Notes: generated by a model not told the origin, from the letters alone. A stretch of DNA of 64,000 bases from Progne subis subis (GCA_022316685.1 JAKJHU010000085.1:3472001-3536000), one strand, 5' to 3'; counted from the first letter of the stretch, positions 23,048 through 35,366 are shown. Program-made: numbers and translations.

Positions 23048-23289
23048 CCTGAAAGCCAGGAACAAAACCCCCCAAAACAAGAACAACAAATCCTCACCCA
23101 GCACACCACATTCCCTGGCGTTCCTGAAGTTCCCTGGCACTAACAGACCGTAATTAGCCATTCCTTCTACCTTGCTGAGCTCGTGTCGTACAGAAAAGGT
23201 CTCCCAGCTCTGGAGTGTCTCATTACTGGGCTCCTGTATAAATTGTGCAGTGCAGCTACTGCTCAGGAAGGTTGGGAAGCCATGCCAAC

Positions 23290-23600
23290 ATTTCTATGTT
23301 CCGCTGATTTGTGTGTTTTGGGATATTGAAGGCGTTTTTCATTAGGCATTATTCTTTGCTAATGTGTGGTTAATAACTTAATGGAAAAGCTTTTAAACTG
23401 CTCTGAGAATTAATCCGCTCGCACTTGTTTAACTGCTCGATTTCCTAATGGATACAGTGCGGGATTTAATATTCTGCTCATTTACATTACTTACCAGAAG
23501 AAAGGAGACCTTTAACTGCCTTTTCTAAAAACAACAGTAAATCATGTTTAAGTTGATTGATTTCTGCATACATATTAACACAATAATGAAAGGCACAGTG
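23290..23600. promoter_or_regulatory. Possible conserved noncoding element
   Basis: About 310 bases rich in homeodomain-type cores (TTAATAACTTAATGG, GAATTAATCC, GATTTAATATT) mixed with E-box-like and CG-containing words (TCCGCTCGCACTTG) and no repeat structure. This mix is typical of deeply conserved enhancers near developmental genes. Conservation itself was not tested. Confidence 0.35.
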
Positions 23601-25238
23601 TCTTCATAATCCATCCATTGTGTTCAACTGCAGCTGAACACTCGGATTAATTTTATTTTTAATTTTTATTTCTTACTTAGACTGGAGAAACAGCATCCCT
23701 ACTGTCTGAATGTGACATCTCACAGCTGGATTCACCCCCCTGTACAAAGGGTGGTGCTAACTTAAAAATGAAATTGCATTCAGTCCATTATCAACAGAGC
23801 TACACTGATTTACATCAACCACTGCTCTAGCCCTAGACATCTGGTATCATAATTGAAAATCTTTCTTCAAATACATAAGACATAAAAAAAAAAAAGAAAA
23901 AAAAGAAAAAAAAATGATTAGATTATATCCACTTAATTCACTCTGAGGAATACCTTCTCCCCTGCCACAGTCACTGAGATGGACATTGGATGGAACAAGA
24001 GCAGGAACTGAAGCAGCACACGGGGAACCCTTTCCTTTCAGCCCTGCCTTCCCTCCTGCAGTTATTCCAGCAGCTGCACCATGATGGTGGATTTATGACA
24101 CAGATTAAAATCTTCATAAATAACCCCAGCCTGAAACACCCCCAGCCAATCCCGGTGAGGATGTAAAAGCTAACTGAGCACAAATCTCCGTGTTTAACCC
24201 TCAAATTCACCACCAGCACCTCGGAGCTGAACATTCACCCACACCAGTGTCTCCAGCAGGGGAAGAGCTGCCTGCCGAGCGCTGCCTTCTCAAGCAAGAG
24301 CATTCTGCATTTGAAATGAAAAGGCAAACTGCAGCAGAAATGCAACAAACCCCTCTGATGGAGAGGGCAGCGTGTGCTGAGGGCCGCTCCCAGGCACGGG
24401 GGGATGCTGATGGGATAACCCCCGCAGGTCTGGTTACCCTGCACTGCAGAGCCTCCTACTCCTCCCTGGAGCTGCCCCGGAGCACAGCGCTGCTCAGCAG
24501 GAGCAGGGACAGAGCTGAACACAAAGAACTAACTCCTCACCAATACCCCTCAGATAACCCTAGGATCACCCTCTGACTGTCCCAGCCCCCAGGGCAATGG
24601 CACAAGTGGTGTCCCAAGAGCTGGGCTCTCTTCTGGAAAGGGTCACGTTTATAACCTCAGAAACCCTGACACGTTTTGCTGAGGGTGCTGCGAAAAATCA
24701 GTGTGGTGAGTGCTCAGATGATCATAATCAAAGCGACTGAAAAGCACTGCCATGAGTGCTGAAACGACCAGATCCATGAAGAGTGCCACAAAATCTCCTA
24801 GCTACTGCCGGCCACGTGTCAGGTTTGTCAGATGATGTTCCTGCAGTCCAGTGGCAGCTGTGGTTCCATACAATCACACCCCAAATGCCCCTGTAAGCTG
24901 GAAGGCCGATACAAATGTGACCTGGAAGAGCTGGCGCCCCACAGAACCCTCTCAGGCAGACAAAATCAGAAAAGGTCAGAGAAGCATCCAGGCAAATTCA
25001 ACAGGATATGTACAATCCTCTTTGGTCCTTCATAAATCTTCATTTTTTCCTTTCTTACGAGGCAATATCCTTTAAGGGAACTCCTCGGGAAATTAAAAAG
25101 AGAGATAAATTGCCAGACAAACATTTCAGTGGAAAGATCCGTTCTTTCAGCATTAAATCAGTTACTCAGAGGGATCACACAGCACCCTGAGCTCCAGACA
25201 TGCCCGGGGCTCCTGCACCAGGTGAGCCAGGCTGGGCT
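23601..25238. other. Unique noncoding sequence
   Basis: No gene recognised. An A-rich run with two G interruptions lies at 23884-23914. The 128-codon frame at 24190-24576 has no domain. Confidence 0.5.
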
Positions 25239-25389
25239 GGGTCCATGAAGGTTCAGTGCTGGGTCCATGCTGGGTCCATGAAGGTTCAGTGCTGGGTCCA
25301 TGCTGGGTCCATGAAGGTTCAGTGCTGGGTCCATGCTGGGTCCATGAAGGTTCAGTGCTGGGTCCATGCTGGGTCCATGAAGGTTCCAG
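25239..25389. repeat. 33-bp minisatellite, 4 copies plus a partial
   Basis: Units GGGTCCATGAAGGTTCAGTG plus CTGGGTCCATGCT start at 25239, 25272, 25305, 25338 and 25371 (partial) and are almost identical, so expansion is recent. Each unit contains GGGTCCATG twice. Because 33 is a multiple of three, the array is open on both strands (11-residue periods), but there is no gene context. Confidence 0.97.
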
Positions 25390-25497
25390 TAGCTCTGGAG
25401 CCAGGTGCAGGACACATCCAGGACACCCTGCCTTGCACCCAGGACTCGATGCGTTCATGTGGCTCCAAGAGCTCAACATGCCAGGGTGGCACAATGT

Positions 25498-25745
25498 CTT
25501 TAAGGTAAAGGAGATGGGGTTAGATGAGGTATCAGGGAGAAATATTTTGCTGGAAGGTGGGCAGGCCCTGGCACAGGGTGCCCAGAGGAGCTGTGGCTGC
25601 CACTGGATCCCTGGAAGTGCCCAAGGATGGGTTGGATGAGGCTTGGAGCACCCTGGGACAGTGGAAGGTGTCCCTGCCATGGGGCAGGAACAAGATGAGC
25701 TTTAAGACCCCTTCCAGCCCATTCTGTGTTGGAGACATTTGGATT
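25498..25745 (+). mobile_element. CR1 LINE 3'-end fragment, about 240 bp
   Basis: Typical CR1 3'-UTR landmarks occur in order: GGCACAGGGTGCCCAGAGGA, GCTGTGGCTGCC, CTGGAAGTGCCCAAGG, GAGGCTTGGAGCACCCTGGG, AGTGGAAGGTGTCCCTGCC, GGGGCAGGAACAAGATGAGC, TTTAAGACCCCTTCCAGCCC, then a single degraded ATTCTGTG-like terminal unit. The element is 5'-truncated, retains no reverse-transcriptase coding region and lies 110 bases from the 33-bp minisatellite. Open frames here are incidental. Confidence 0.92.
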
Positions 25746-27859
25746 TATGCACATCGAGGGAATCAAGCCTTTGAGTTGCTATAAATGCCTCTGAAAGACT
25801 GCAGACCAACAAATAAAACTTCTAAATGCAAGTGAGCATGTTCCCCCAAAAATCACAGAAGGGAAGGGAGGCCCTCAATCCTGTGGATAAGCAGCTGAAA
25901 TAGCATAAACAATTCCATTTGAGCCTCAAGTTAATTATGGTGCTGTAGCTGTCAAAAATTCATCTGAAGCACTTGCTGCCTAAATTGAAGGTTGGACATC
26001 CAAATGGAAATGTCATTTTTATTAGTGTCTGACACTTAGAGAAACGGCCCCTTCTCTTCTGGTGAGCTGTGCCCATTAGCTGCCATTAGTGCTAATGGAG
26101 CTGCACACATACATCACATGCACGGGCATCACCCAGCCCCTTGGAACACCCCCGGAGCCACATCAGAGAACAGCTGCGTTATTGCAGCGTGCTAGGAAAG
26201 ATTCCAGGTGAGCCTGGGCAGGGTGCTCTCATTGCCCTGACATCTGGGGCAAAATAGAGTTTTTGAAACAGACACTGCAAAGAGACTTTAATCCAGAGCT
26301 GCCGAGCCAAAAGGGATCATATCTCAAATTTTGCCCAAATTATATCTATGACTCCAGAACTTCTGCCGCCTTTCCCAGGGGCTCTCTCTCCCTGAAGACC
26401 TGTGGCTGGGATGCTGTCCATCTCAACCCTTTTGGGGATGGACCCAAAACCTTCCAGCCACCAAAACTGCGGTAGACAATCACAGTCATCTGCCCAGACA
26501 CAGTCACATTTCCAACTTTAGCATAATTCTCCTCCTAACGCCGTGTTGAAACACAGCTGAGCGCCGTGAACACAACCATCGCTGATGTCTGCAGCAGCAC
26601 AGGCTGTTCTGTCTCTGGCTGTGCACAGCCACATCTCAGAAGGCCAAGTGCACAGAGAGGGGGCAAAGCAAACCCCACAGCAGTGCCTGTGCTTATTAAA
26701 CACTGTGCCGTAATCCCATCGCGCCTTCCATCATTGCTTTGGCATTCCTGGCTGCACTCTGCCAAAAGGAAGCTGAGCTGAATTTTCCAGCTGAAGATAA
26801 GTGGGACTAATTGCCATCTCCAAAGAGCTCCTGCACCGAGTTAATCCTTGCGCTGGGCCACCAGGTTTTACTGATGCTGGGATCCAATCTGCCACCAAGG
26901 CGGTGTGGAAGAGCGACAGCCATGACCCCTGGCTGCAGAAGCAGCTCCTGGCAGCTCTGGGGCACCTCTCAGACACCAGCTGAGGTAACCCAGAAGCTGT
27001 GCTCGGTTCCAGGCTGTGGAGTTCATTCAGGGATTCGGCTCCTTTGTGCAGAGAGCAGATGGCGATGGGATCTCATTTCTCCCTGCACTTGCTGTGTGCT
27101 GTAGATGCAGCACATGGTGACCCTGAAAGGTTTTTATAAACGCTGCTGGAGAGCTCTTTCACCTCTGAAGCAGTTTGGTGATGAACCCTCCAGCAAGGCC
27201 AGGGAGGTTGCCATGAAATAAGAATGGGAGAGAGCCCCTCACTGAGCCCTGAGGCTGCATCATCGTTTTTGGGACAGAAGTGGGAGAGGGGAGAGGGATT
27301 GGCGAAACAAACCTGCCTGTAACACCAGGGTCACTGTGTCAGAACTGCCCATCCCAGGCTCCAGCTGGTTTGGAAACTGATCTCGTGTTTGTGTTGCAAG
27401 TTTGTTCTGTGGGGAGACTGTGTTGCTGCAGAATGAAATAACTTCAAAAGCAAACAAGGGAAAATGAACAACAAACATTCACTTTCTTACCACAGCCTCG
27501 CTGTGCTGTCCGGACCCTTCAAAGCACACGTTCTGCTCAGTGAGTGGGGGCTGCAGCAGGATGCTGTGCTCTCTGCCCTCCTGGAGGTCCCTGGCTCCTC
27601 TGCACACTGGGAAATCCCCACCCAGAGGTGCCCTCAGCAATCCAGAGGAGACTGAGTGCCCTCCCTCTCCATCCTGATGGGAAGCCTGGCACTGTCACTG
27701 ATGCCTCCAGTTCTATCTTTGCTGTGTTTCAGGCTCTGTGCTGCCCAGGTGCAGCTCTGAGCTCACACTCAGGGTCACTCAGCTCTCTGCACACAGCAGC
27801 CACACAGAACAAATCCTGCTCCTGCTGCACACCAAGGACAACGCTCCAAGCTTCAGCCC
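25746..27859. other. Unique noncoding sequence
   Basis: No gene recognised. GC-richer than average, with several overlapping frames under 100 codons on both strands and no domains. Confidence 0.5.
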
Positions 27860-28147
27860 CAACAGCACAAACAAGGGTGGAGGGAGGGACAAGAAGGATG
27901 GGACTGCAGAACCTGGAGCTGGGATTGGACAATTCAACCCCAAAGTGCAAATGGACCAGAACTGACCAAAGTGTGAGACCTGGTGACCCTTTGTCCATTT
28001 TGTGCCCATTTTGGGTCCACCTTGGGTGCAGCCCTGGCCAGGCTCTTGTCCTGCCCAAGGTGTCTCCTAAAGGCCTTTTAATAAATATCTGCTTTATTCT
28101 CCAGCTCTGCCCAGTCTCTGTTCCAGGCCGGCCTTGCCAAGGCATCA
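27860..28147 (+). mobile_element. Solo or truncated ERV LTR (copy 1 of a pair)
   Basis: A GGGACAAGAAGGATGGGACT-type block at about 27887, then GGAGCTGGGATTGGACAATT, lead to a GTCCATTTT region, and a CTTTTAATAAATATC polyadenylation region at about 28075-28089. The end GCCTTGCCAAGGCATCA at 28131-28147 is how songbird ERV LTRs of this type end. From 27993 the sequence matches 35211-35366 with about a dozen differences. The 5' border and target-site duplication are not clear. The 230-codon frame through it is spurious. Confidence 0.7.
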
Positions 28148-31100
28148 GCACCAGTGCTCAGGTGAGGGGGCAGGGAGGGAGAGCAGCACAGAACGTTCCA
28201 GCTCCACGTGTGCTGTGGCAGGAGCTGCGTTATTGATGCCCCTGCCCATGAGCCAGCCTGGGTTTCACCGAGCTGCCACTCAGCCAGGCTTTTAAACACG
28301 TGATGCCACTGCTAAAACAGAGCCACGGAGAAAGAACCAGCAGCCTGCCATGAAACAGCTTAGTGAATCATTTTAGGGTTGAAAGAAGCTTTTATATTAA
28401 TGAAATGGCTTTGTATTACAAACCTAATCTGGATAACCTGTTTAATTCCTTGTCATCTTAATTCATGGGTTTACATTAGGAATTCCCAGAGGTCTGGAAC
28501 GCTTGCCTGAAAATTTCAATTCCTTTCAAAATCATACATCTCAATCGGAAATCAAAATACAGTGTACCAAGTATTTCTTAAACAAATGGAACCTGATAGT
28601 AAATACCTCTTACAAATATTTTAAGTATTTTCCTCTTGAGAATCATTGTAAATATTAAATATATCACTTGAGTCTAAAATTCAGTTAAACAGATTTATAT
28701 CACTTAGCAATTCACACGTAGATTCCCTTTTCTAGTGGAATTTTCAAATCCAGATAATCCTCACGACATGCTCACGAATGCTGTTTGAGTCTCATCCTGT
28801 TCTTACAAGGCAGTGTTGTGTGGAAGGCTTTTCTCTTTCAATGGAAATACCTTGGGAATGGCAAGCACACTGGGAATCAGCAGAAATCAGGGAATGTATC
28901 CACAGCCTGGATGTTTTCAGCAGCTGTTCCCTGTCATCCCAGTGGGGGCCTCCAGCACAGCAACAGCTTGCTTAGAACCAGCTTTGCTCTTCCAGAACTG
29001 GGAATGCAGCTGTGAGATCCCACCCACCTTCAACTCTGGCCACGGCGAACTCAGCCCCTCGATAACTCTAAACCACCTAATTTAGAGTTAATTTTTCTTC
29101 CCCGTGCAATGAGAAGCTTTTCAAAGGGACGTTATCGATCCCCTCAGAGAAATGTACTTTGGCTTACCCAAGGATCCTCCTTCCTTCTGGCAGTTAATCG
29201 CTCCGAGGCGATCCGTGCCGGTGTGTTTTTACGGGTTACTGCTCTCAGGCAAGGTTGTCCCGCACCGCTGAGGCTATCAGAGCTTGCAAATGCAATTTTT
29301 ATTTGCTTTGTTCTTGCTGTACAGCCGACACAGATAATACCTCAGCGGTTTTCCCAGCCAGCACCAACAGAGAGCTGGCTCATTTAAACCATCCCGGAGT
29401 CGGATCCAATTTGGCTGCAAGGCTGGATTTTTCAGAGCACAGCACAGGGCAGACAAAGACCAATTTTTGCCACGGATTTCTATTCCCTCCCAGTTCTCTC
29501 TCGCACCTGTATATCAACGCATCATTTGGATTATTGCTCAAAGCACCACACGCCAGTTGCTCTTTTGTATTTTCTGGGGTCCTGCTGTGCTTTTCAGGTG
29601 CAAGCCGATGCTGAAGTGCTGGCAGTGACACGCACAAGGTTTCTGCCAGGCTTGGCCAGGAGAAGGCTGAGGTAACCAGCTTATTTACGCGGTGCAAGAC
29701 CTCATCAAGACAACTGTCCCCAGTGTGAGAACCAGGAATAACCCACGTAGTGGGGGACAGGGCACAAACCTGGGATTTAACACAGCACAGAGCAGAACCA
29801 ATGGAAGTGCCTGCACTGGGCACCCTCTGGCAGCAATAGCCCAAAGGAGCTGGATTCCTCCGTGCCACGCAGAGTTCCTGCCTGCTTTCTCATCTGGCTG
29901 GACGCTGACAGCAGCTCCAGTAAGATACCACGGGGTTTTTCCATCCCCCCTGTTATAATTTCTAATGGCAAATGTATAAACGCTTGCTGTATCACGCTTT
30001 CTCCTGCCCGAAGATGAAAGGAGGGTATCAAAGCTGAGGTGAGGGGGTTGACTGGCTCTCCTCATAACAGCAGTCAGTAAATCTCCAGAACCCCCAGCTC
30101 AGAACTCCCCAGGGTTATTTGTGAATATGGCACTGCCTCGGGTGTGTTTGTTTGTACGATCCCTTGGTGGCTGCAGGTCAGAGGAGCAGCACAGGTGGGG
30201 CAGAGGCTTTGTGAGGGTGAGGATCAGCTCGATTCACTTCCAGGCAGATGAAAACCTGCCCCCCAGTCTTCAGAGGGGATTTGAGAAGAGCCAGGCTGGA
30301 CTCCAGGTTGTCCTGGCAGTCCCAGAGTTTTACCATTCTTTAGTGCCCCAAATGCCCTCTCTGGGTTTGTGTGCTTCCCCAGACTCACGGAAACCACGAC
30401 CCCTCTATCAAAGTGTGCACAACCCAGGGGGAATTTCCCATCATACCTGGGTGGGACACGGAGTTTGCCAGTCCATGCTTTGTGAAATGGTTTCCATTCA
30501 CCAGATTTACAAATGCTTTATCCCACCAACGGCAAAATCAAAGCAGTTGCCCCGCTGATTTATTTAATTTCATTTCATTCCTTACCTCCTCTTGAGAATC
30601 TCGAATTTCCCCAGTATTTCCCACACTCCTGTGCTTCACCCTGACTTTTCTTCAGAACTTAGAGCTCCTCACAGTGACTTTGCACCCTGGACAGCCAAAT
30701 TCTGCAGACATTCAGACCCACTCTCCGCTGAGCCCTGCCTACGGCTCTTCTGGGTTTTCCAAACGTTCTTTCCCAGCTACACCACTACAGATCTCAATCC
30801 TGCACGTCTATTCAGGGCAAGAAAACTGAAATTTAAGAAGAACTAGTATCAGTTTCCCATTTTTCAAATTGGGTTTGCAGATTTATTCACAAAACTAACC
30901 CTCCGCTCCTTTGGGATCACTGGATGGGTACAGCACTAACAAATCCTTCCAAGAAAACTGAGGCAAGTTGAAGCAAATGCTTGCCTGAAATTAAATGGTG
31001 TTTTGGTCCTCAGTTCTGCCTCCTCTACTGGGAATTATGACCAGATAAAAAATCATCTGGCAGAAATCTTTCACCCCATTTACATGCTATTTTAACATCA

Positions 31101-31699
31101 TCTCAATCCTCCTTCATGATCAGAAAATATTTTGCATATTGTTTTCCCTCTATATGGGAGACACAACTCTGCAACTTGGTGCAATATATGGAATTTAAAC
31201 TATAGGGAATAAGTAGCTGATGATGCTAAATGTTATGACTTTAATTGCACTTTCTAGGAGGCAGATTATTCCACTTTTCAAAACTGGTTTCCCAAGACAC
31301 TTTGGTCTAAAAATACTTCAGTTGTTGTGCTCACTCCTCTTGTCAGGCTTTTCAGCTCACCATTGAGTTTCTCAGCAAAACCATCCCCATGGGCACAACC
31401 TCTCCCAGCCCAGTCCAGCCTGTCTTTCCCATCCTGGGACACCTCTCCTGAAGGAGAGAACACAGAAGGACAGAGAGTCTGCAGATTTCACTGCAGGCAG
31501 TCACAGAGGACTGACTCTTCCTTCGGTGAGCTAAGATGTGGGCCTGACATTTCTGAGTCCAAAGGGATGTTAGCCTGCTTGCAGTGCTGACTCTTTCCCA
31601 AGGGAAAAGAGAAAGCGTCTTCTCAAAACAATCTTGGAAAAAACCCATCCTTTCCCCAAACAATCCTTCTCCAGGTGGTGTTCTGCTGTTTCTCTGGTT
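28148..31699. other. Unique noncoding sequence
   Basis: 3.5 kb without a recognisable gene or RNA. The AT-rich part 28370-28760 has enhancer-like word content. A weak GAAAACTGAGGCAAGTTGAAG string at about 30953 resembles ancient MIR-type repeats but is too short to call. Frames of 145-162 codons at 29380-30558 show no domain. Confidence 0.5.
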
Positions 31700-31854
31700 T
31701 CACCGATGGGATCAGAGAGGTGTCCCCATTCACCTATCATGTTAAATCTGTATCAGAACACTTTATAAAAGGTGTAAGAATTAGACAATAAAGTTTCTTC
31801 TATACGCTTTGCCTTCTGAAATACTTGGAGTCTTTAATCTTTCGTGTCCTACAG
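31700..31854 (+). mobile_element. Probable ERV LTR 3' portion
   Basis: A TATA-like TTTATAAAAGG at about 31762-31772 is followed by ACAATAAAG (polyadenylation type) at about 31786-31794, a T/C-rich stretch, CTTGGAGTC, and the end CTTTCGTGTCCTACA at about 31840-31854. This order and the TACA end are characteristic of songbird ERV LTR R-U5 regions. The 5' border is a guess, and no target-site duplication or internal retroviral sequence was found. Confidence 0.5.
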
Positions 31855-32170
31855 CGGCACTAAGGCCCATTAATGCATTTCAGAATGGATAAGCTCGTTT
31901 TCATGGGGCCGGGCATCCCATGCAGGCAATCCCACAGGAGCTGGCACTTTGTCACCCTGGAGCTGTTTGACTTCAGCTTGGCAGCAGATTTTGGCTCTCA
32001 GAGCCTCCTCTCTGCTCAGCAGTGGAGGCAGCTCTTCCAGGGCCCTTCTAAGCCCCACTGGCTCATGAAGAAAATTCTGAAACTCAGCTAAAGCAGCAGC
32101 CAGGGGAGAACACAGCACATCACAGATGAGGCATAATTCCATTATCCATGTATTTCTGTAGAAAATAGCT

Positions 32171-32172
<2 letters not shown>
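31855..32172. other. Unique noncoding sequence
   Basis: Nothing recognised between the LTR-like end and the poly-T run. The minus-strand 147-codon frame starts in the poly-T/T-G tract (polylysine) and is spurious. Confidence 0.5.
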
Positions 32173-32226
<54 letters not shown>

Positions 32227-32275
32227 CCCCTCTGGGTTTTTTGTTTGTTTGGTTGTTTTGGTTTGGTTTTTTTTC
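32173..32275. repeat. 54-T homopolymer and T/G-rich tract
   Basis: An uninterrupted run of 54 T (32173-32226), a short CCCCTCTGGG spacer, then TTTGTTTGTTTGG and GGTTTGG units to about 32269. It is the reverse-complement counterpart of the A/C tracts elsewhere. The homopolymer length may be inexact in the assembly. Confidence 0.95.
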
Positions 32276-33202
32276 ACAGTGTCACTGCCAGGTGTATCAC
32301 TCCTCAAAGACAAACTGATTAGCTTCAGGAGATTTTAAGGCAAACATTCACAACAACAATTTTTATCTTCAAACCCTGTAATATCCTAACACCAACCCTG
32401 CTCTAAATTAAATTCAAGCCATTAGAATATCAGTCATGTAATGATGGACAGACTCTGTAATGCAGACGTGTGTGAAATAATCACTCCATTACCAAGTGTA
32501 GCTCTGGCAGTGTTTTGCCACACTCCAAAATGACACAGCATGTCATACGGAGAAGCAGTTCAGTGCACAGATTACTGATTTTGTGCTGCCTGCCTTTGCA
32601 GCAAACCCTGCTCTTGCTGCTTCTAGTAGCAGGGCCCTGATTCAGAATGCAGAGCTTGAATTGGCCTTCCCAGAGCTCAGAGTGGGCTGTTTAAATCTGA
32701 CAAGGCTTTTGCCTTCCTTTTCTCCTGCCACCCCCCAGCCTCCACGCATAATCATATAACATTGTTTAGACAAATTGTTTCCAAGCAGCCTTCCCGTTTC
32801 TTTTTTTTTTTTTTTTCCTTTTTTATAATCTTTTTTTTCCCCACTGGTGTGAATTTATGAGGGCACTCAGATCCACCACAGACCAGGAGCTAAACTAACA
32901 CACTGCTTATGCACATGCTTTATTCAGCATCACCTCCGGGAGATTTCCTGCTTCTGAGCTGTTGTGCAAACAGCCTTTGGTTCATAGCAGCAGAAATCTC
33001 TTTTGTCAACATTAGCATTCCGTGTTCGGATTTATTACAGAGCCTGAAAATAATAATCATGTTTTCCTTCTTTAAACAACACCGACCCATTACGTAACTC
33101 CTTTCATCGATTCTCACTACAGCAAAGGGATTTCCCTGTCCTCAGGCAGGGAGACTGTGTCAAAATGGGGTTTTCACAGACACCCCTCAGCCCAGTGAGA
33201 AC
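32276..33202. other. Unique noncoding sequence
   Basis: No gene recognised. A 16-T run at 32801-32816 is followed by another T-rich stretch to about 32839. Confidence 0.5.
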
Positions 33203-33714
33203 AGCACTCCTCTTTCCCCAGCAGAACCCCTCTTTCCACAGCAGAACTCCTCTTTCCCCAGCAGAAACCCTGTTTTCCCAGGAGAACCTCTTTTTTCCCA
33301 GCAGAACTCCTCTTTTCCCAGCAGAACTCCTCTTTCCTCAGCAGAATTCCTCTTTTCCCAGCAGAACCCCTCTTTTCCACAGCAGAACTCCTCTTTTCCC
33401 AGCAGAACCCCTCTTTTCCCAGCAGAACCCCTGTTTTCCCAGCAGAATTCCTCTTTTTTCCCAGCAGAACTCCTCTTTTCCCAGCAGAACCCCTGTTTTC
33501 CCAGCAGAATTCCTCTTTTTTCCCAGCAGAACCCCTCTTTTCCTCAACAGAACCCCTCTTTTCCCAGCAGAACCCCTCTTTTCCCAGCAGAACCCCTCTT
33601 TTCCCAGCAGAACCCCTGTTTTCCCAGCAGAATTCCTCTTTTTTCCCAGCAGAACCCCTGTTTTCCCAGCAGAATTCCTCTTTTTTCCCAGCAGAACCCC
33701 TCTTTTCCCAGCAG
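33203..33714. repeat. 19-22-bp minisatellite, about 25 copies
   Basis: Units of the form CCCAGCAGAACCCCTCTTTT repeat about 25 times with variants (AACTCC, AATTCC, CCCTGTTTT, CCTCTTTTTT). A longer pattern, an AACCCCTGTTTT unit followed by an AATTCCTCTTTTTT unit, recurs at least four times in the second half, so blocks of two or more units have been copied together. The 224-codon frame with repeated Phe-Pro-(Ser/Ala)-(Arg/Glu) is translated repeat. Confidence 0.97.
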
Positions 33715-35169
33715 TGGCCTCGTGCTCCAGCCAGAGATCCCGTTGTGTGGAGCTGAGGTCCGCCAGCCCCAGCAGCAGCTCCTCAGCAGCATTCAGCCCC
33801 GAGGCACTGTTAATTTACCCTGTCAGGAGTTGCTATTAGTTGATCTCTTCCTCTCCTTCATGCCCACGTTCCTGCCCACACCCAGCAATAACTCCCTCCT
33901 CAGGAACCTCTCTGATCACACGGGGCAGTGGGAAGCAGGGGAAGATACCCAGAGCACGGCCCCTGTGCTTGAGCTTTGACCACAGTGAATAAATCTCCCT
34001 GCCATCTCCCTTTCAAATCCTGGACCGTTTCCTTTGGGAATGGATGGTAGCAGGCCATGGCTAATGCCTCCTTAGAGTTTTTCCTTTATTTTCCAATACC
34101 TACCACAAAAACCGCGGCCCTCTTTACCGCCCGTGGTGTAATTTTCTTTCTTTCCATTTTGCTGCTTTGTAACTTCAGCCTCTTGTAAATCACATTAAAA
34201 GGACTTGCTTTCTAATAGTTCTTTTATTGACTAATATATTTTATTTGGCACCTGTTACCTTGGTGGAGGTTTCTTCTCGCAGTAATTTACTGGATGCGCC
34301 ACAGTCCCCTGAGCACTGGGCAAAGGAAACCAGCGTGGTTAAACACGAGATTTACGTGATGCTCCTTGGGCTCAGGGTTCAAAAAAGAACTTGCTCCTGT
34401 TCTGAAAACCCAGCAGCATCCTGGGTTCTGCCACCCTGAGTGCTTGCACCAAGCAGCTGACACGATGGATTGTCTTCTACGAGTTATTCAGGCATGCTGG
34501 TCCCATTTATCTGTTTAAAATATGAAATAACTCTTAGCTAACACAGAAGTGTTTAGTGAGGCTTAATGAGCTGCTCATGTGTTTATTGCAGAGATTCCTA
34601 AGAACCACATGGCAGAATGTTGCTCTGGATATGAAAGACGATTAAAACATCTTGCCAAGTATCAATTTGTGAGTAAAAAAGGGTTCCAGCTTTGAAGCCA
34701 CGTGTGCCATTGCACTCCAGAGGACGTGCCATAATGCCAGTGTATTTTAAGAGTATTTGTTTCACTTTTGTACAGTGTTTCTTTATGACCACAGTTTATT
34801 TTTATATTAGGGATTTAAGCACTGCAGGCTCCTGTGAGATTGGGTTGGTTTTCACATATTCTGCCTGTTGAGCAGCGTTTGCTCACTGAGGGAGTGAAGT
34901 GTCAGCTGTGCTAACATCTTTGTTTTTCCAGGTGCTCGTACCTGTGCAAGACAGATGCATCAAAACTGTCCCCCTCCTCCAGACACACAAAGCAAGGTTT
35001 TAGGAATCTGTTCCATTATGCTCTGAAATATCTAAAGACTTCCAAATAGTCCCGGAAATAGATGTCCTTCAGTGCTGTAAAATGAGGCTTCTGAGAGGAA
35101 AGAAAAAATGCTACAATATAAGCAAAAAAAAGTCCTCCGATAAAGGAAATTGTGACTAGAGAGAAGTTT
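33715..35169. other. Unique noncoding sequence
   Basis: No gene recognised. Short frames only. AT-rich from about 34080. Confidence 0.5.
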
Positions 35170-35366
35170 CCTAACTTTGGGGGTGGCTGTCCATTTTGGG
35201 TCCATTTTGGGTCCATTTTTTGTCCATTTTGGGTGCACCTTGGGTGTAGCCCTGGCCAGGCTCTTGTCCTGCCCAAGGTGTATCTTTAAAGGCATTTTAA
35301 TAAATATCTCCTTTATTCTCCAGCTCTGTCCAGTCTCTGCTCCAGGCCGGCCTTGCCAAGGCAGCA
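35170..35366 (+). mobile_element. ERV LTR 3' portion (copy 2 of a pair) with an 11-bp internal repeat
   Basis: From 35211 to 35366 it matches copy 1 (27993-28147), including TTTTAATAAATATC, CTTTATTCTCCAGCTCTG and the CCTTGCCAAGGCAGCA end. Immediately upstream, GTCCATTTTGG is repeated in tandem at an 11-bp period (about 35189, 35200, 35211, 35222), with two more units than copy 1. The 5' part differs from copy 1 or is truncated. No coding sequence and no clear target-site duplication. Confidence 0.7.

Noticed and set aside
22490..23161. 223-codon minus-strand frame rich in Phe, Trp and Gly, resembling a membrane protein
   Set aside because: Entirely due to the A/C-only island read on the opposite strand. 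The hydrophobicity is compositional.
27860..35366. A single provirus bounded by the two related LTR ends about 7 kb apart
   Set aside because: No primer-binding site after the first LTR, no gag/pol/env-like frame between them, a minisatellite and another LTR end inside the interval, and dissimilar 5' LTR parts.
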